Source: Callipepla californica brunnescens
Taxonomy: Eukaryota > Chordata > Aves > Galliformes > Odontophoridae
Direction: 5' to 3'
Assembly (NCBI GenBank): GCA_023055505.1
Contig: JALIRH010000003.1
Span: forward strand, 34,846,842-34,910,841
Length of the DNA stretch: 64,000 nucleotides
The notes below the pieces were generated by a model. That model had not been told where the DNA came from. It worked only from the letters and a program-made list of their open reading frames with translations, and did not search any database. This document shows positions 61,701-64,000 of the stretch, one piece after another. The position numbers and the translations under genes were made by a program. Numbering within the stretch: the first letter of the stretch is position 1; each line of letters starts with the position of its first letter.

Positions 61701-64000
61701 AAATAATCTATAAGATTTCTTCTGGAAGAGGTGATCATGTGAGAGAAGATTACTGGGTCATACTGTAAGTTGATGACTGTCAGCTTGAAAGAGAAATGAA
61801 AACAAAATTTTATCAAGGAAGAGAGAAATAGAATCCCAAGGTGTAACAAAGGGAACCTGGCTTACTACCGTCCAGTTGTGTTTGATCATGGTGTGGGATG
61901 CATTTTTAGACAATTGAAAAAGGAATGTACATCTCCTGCATCTGCTTTTGAAATTGTGTATCTCTCTTTTGCAGAAGGTTTATAGCTTGGTTCAATTATT
62001 CGTTTTGAGCAGGGAGGGGATGAAGCATTATAGGGATTTGAAATAGGTGGTATAACAGAACCATTTATGCAGTAGTTTTTTGCAATAAATCTAATTTGGT
62101 ACTGTCAGAAAAAATTAGACTTATTTGGTATAGCAGCACACTAGTAAATGATTGGGGTAGCTTTGAAAGTTGTCATTCATTCTACTTACTTGCAATATAA
62201 TCTTGCAAGGCTTTTTTTTTCCTTCCTTTTTTCCTGAGCAACTTCATGAAAATGTCTTTCTGTTGTGCTGCAGCTGTAGAAACTGAAAATATTTCCCCAA
62301 ATGAAAAGAAGAGCTTGCTTTAACATAATTTAAGAAGGGGATGGAAGAAAGAATAACCTCTATTCTTAACAATTACATGAACGTATAGGTAGAAGAATCA
62401 GTAATGTGTGGGGGGTGTACTTCTCCTTTTCCTATAGATTTTCGTAGTGCAGCTGAAATTGTTTATCTCATTATACAGCATGTAGATAAATTAGCTGCTT
62501 TGCGTTATTATGGAAGGTAAAATATTTTACCTGCCATGATAAGACCATATGCTGCTTTACGAATACTGATACGGAATGATTTGAAATAAATCGGCTCTGT
62601 TGTGTTCTGGCAGTGCCTTTTAGAGATTTTGAAGCTTGTAAATGTCGTGTCAAGATAATACACGTTTAAATATCTTTTTATTTAATCATTAAAACATATT
62701 TAATATCCTTTTACAAATATTAAAAGGGCACTGATAAAAAAGATAAGTGAACAAATAAAGAAATCCAAAGTCATCTGTTAATTTTGTGCAGTAAAATGTT
62801 TATAAATGACCTTTTTCATTTATAAAGAATTAAAACATGGTTTACAACTTAATTAATTGTCCTACAGTACAAATTACTCAAGAAAAACAATATCATTTCA
62901 GATTTCAGTCTTAGATTTATGTAAATTCTTCTCCATGGCATTTAAACTGCGACTGGTCACATCAGATTTCTCTAATGATTTCATCTTTTATACAGCACGT
63001 CAGGTTGCTGAGGCAGCCAGAATGCTGCTGCATGGAGAGGGTGGTTCGGGAGCGACAGTACTTAGAGCGCTTGGGAGCGAGCCGTGAATTCAGATGAAAT
63101 ACAGAAGAGACTAACTGCTGTAGAAAACAAACATCTTTATAAGTTCTTTGTTTTGAGCAGCTATTATTCAGCAGTAACAGTAATAAGTTTGCGTGTGTAC
63201 CAAATATTTTCTTCTGTTTCATTCAAATTGTTTTCTATTTGTGTGACTAATGACAACAGGATAACAATTTATCTTCTTTAACCATCATAATCTTTCAGAC
63301 ACTTGTATTCAAAGCCGCTGGATTTTTGGCTGGATTTGCTACTGGAGTAATGTTTCTAATTTTTTATCTTTCTTCTTGACTAGTCTAGGACTTTTCTCTC
63401 AAGTCCATCTGAAAGCTAGGTTTTACAATAAGCTGAAATATGCTTTTTCTATCAGCTCTTGGTATTTATGATCTTAACTTTAAAAGCTGCCTTGCACTTT
63501 TAACAGCATTGTAGTCATTTACTTTGTGCTGTCATGGTGACTGTTTTTCTTCCCTTATGCAAGATTCTGCTCCTGAAATTCTCGCCTAGAAAATATTTCA
63601 ACAGAGAAACCAAAAGGTCCTTAATTAGAGATTTGATCTAACTTGACATTTAAAAGCATCAACCTGAGGGTTGTCATCTCTGTGGAAGGTAGCTGGTGGA
63701 TGGAGGGAGGAAGGCAGGCAAATTACCTGAGCATGCCAGCACTGGCTGCTCCTCTGCTCTTGCCACCCCCGCACTTGGTGCCTTGGTGCCGGTGACTGGC
63801 CAGGGGGGGGAAGTGTGAGCCGGGAGAAGCCTGTCCTGAGCAAGCAGATGAGTGATGCTTCTGCCGACGCCTGCTCTACAGAGCTGACCTCCTTTCCCTG
63901 TCTGTGCTGGCAGCCTGGCGAGTTTAATAGCATGCTGCCATTGGTTGCCCCTGTGGTATCCTGGTGATTTGAGTATCAAACTCTGCTTTTGCAGAAACAG
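55768..64000 (+). other. SDCCAG8 intron 13 (continues beyond window)
   Basis: At least 8.2 kb without an exon that continues the SDCCAG8 frame. I looked for the expected QEKDSIQQSF-like start of the next exon and did not see it. Contents are mostly AT-rich unique sequence, a CpG-rich patch at 60940-61390 and a milder GC-rich end (63660-63960). Confidence 0.75.
60940..61390. other. CpG-rich patch inside intron 13
   Basis: About 450 bases carry roughly twenty CG dinucleotides and high GC in otherwise AT-rich, CpG-poor intron. No CR1 signature, no terminal repeats and no convincing ORF or splice pattern. It may be an enhancer, an orphan CpG island or alternative promoter, or an unrecognised inserted element. 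Confidence 0.45.

Noticed and set aside
62996..63087. Possible SDCCAG8 exon 14 after TTTTATACAG
   Set aside because: Joining exon 13 (phase 2) to this site gives a stop after five codons, and the sequence does not resemble the expected next part of SDCCAG8.
1..64000. tRNA, rRNA, CRISPR array, phage or bacterial gene cluster
   Set aside because: No cloverleaf with A/B boxes, no regularly spaced repeats and no bacterial-type ORFs. The window is ordinary vertebrate gene sequence.

Overview
The window is vertebrate nuclear DNA, most likely from a bird and probably a galliform such as chicken. It has small exons with GT/AG introns, AT-rich introns and one CpG island. It also has several CR1 LINE fragments with the avian 3' end (a TTCCAACC block followed by an ATTCTATG-like terminus). 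There are no bacterial-style ORFs, operons or CRISPR arrays. Nearly all long ORFs are chance reading frames in introns or in the CpG island.

The one gene that can be read is SDCCAG8 (CCCAP, NPHP10, BBS16) on the + strand. It encodes a coiled-coil protein of the centrosome, centriole appendages and ciliary base. Thirteen coding exons can be placed between 19300 and 55767. Their splice phases all agree and give about 543 codons. Aligned to my recollection of the roughly 713-residue human protein, this is about the first three quarters. The C-terminal exons lie beyond 64000. Exon 1 is short and poorly conserved, and its start codon is provisional. Exons 2 to 13 are well supported.

Layout: 1-17.9 kb is non-coding, with one clear CR1 copy, simple repeats and one unclassified GC-richer segment. 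In vertebrates CEP170 lies head-to-head with SDCCAG8, so this stretch is probably the 5' intron of CEP170 (minus strand), although no CEP170 coding exon is visible. 17.9-19.4 kb is a CpG island that looks like a shared divergent promoter. It has a cluster of NRF1-type sites, a good ZNF143/THAP11-type element, G-runs, and a minus-strand splice donor that could end a CEP170 5'UTR exon. 19.3-55.8 kb holds SDCCAG8 exons 1-13. 55.8-64 kb is the start of a long intron 13, with a CpG-rich patch near 61 kb.

If the pairing is right, one promoter serves two genes for centriole-appendage proteins: CEP170 (subdistal appendage and microtubule anchoring) and SDCCAG8 (distal appendage, satellites and ciliogenesis). 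I found no undescribed enzymatic or mobile system. The points most worth following up are the promoter architecture, candidate alternative exons at 21192-21264 and 27104-27160, a frame-preserving 114-nt intron 2, and the CpG-rich patch in intron 13.
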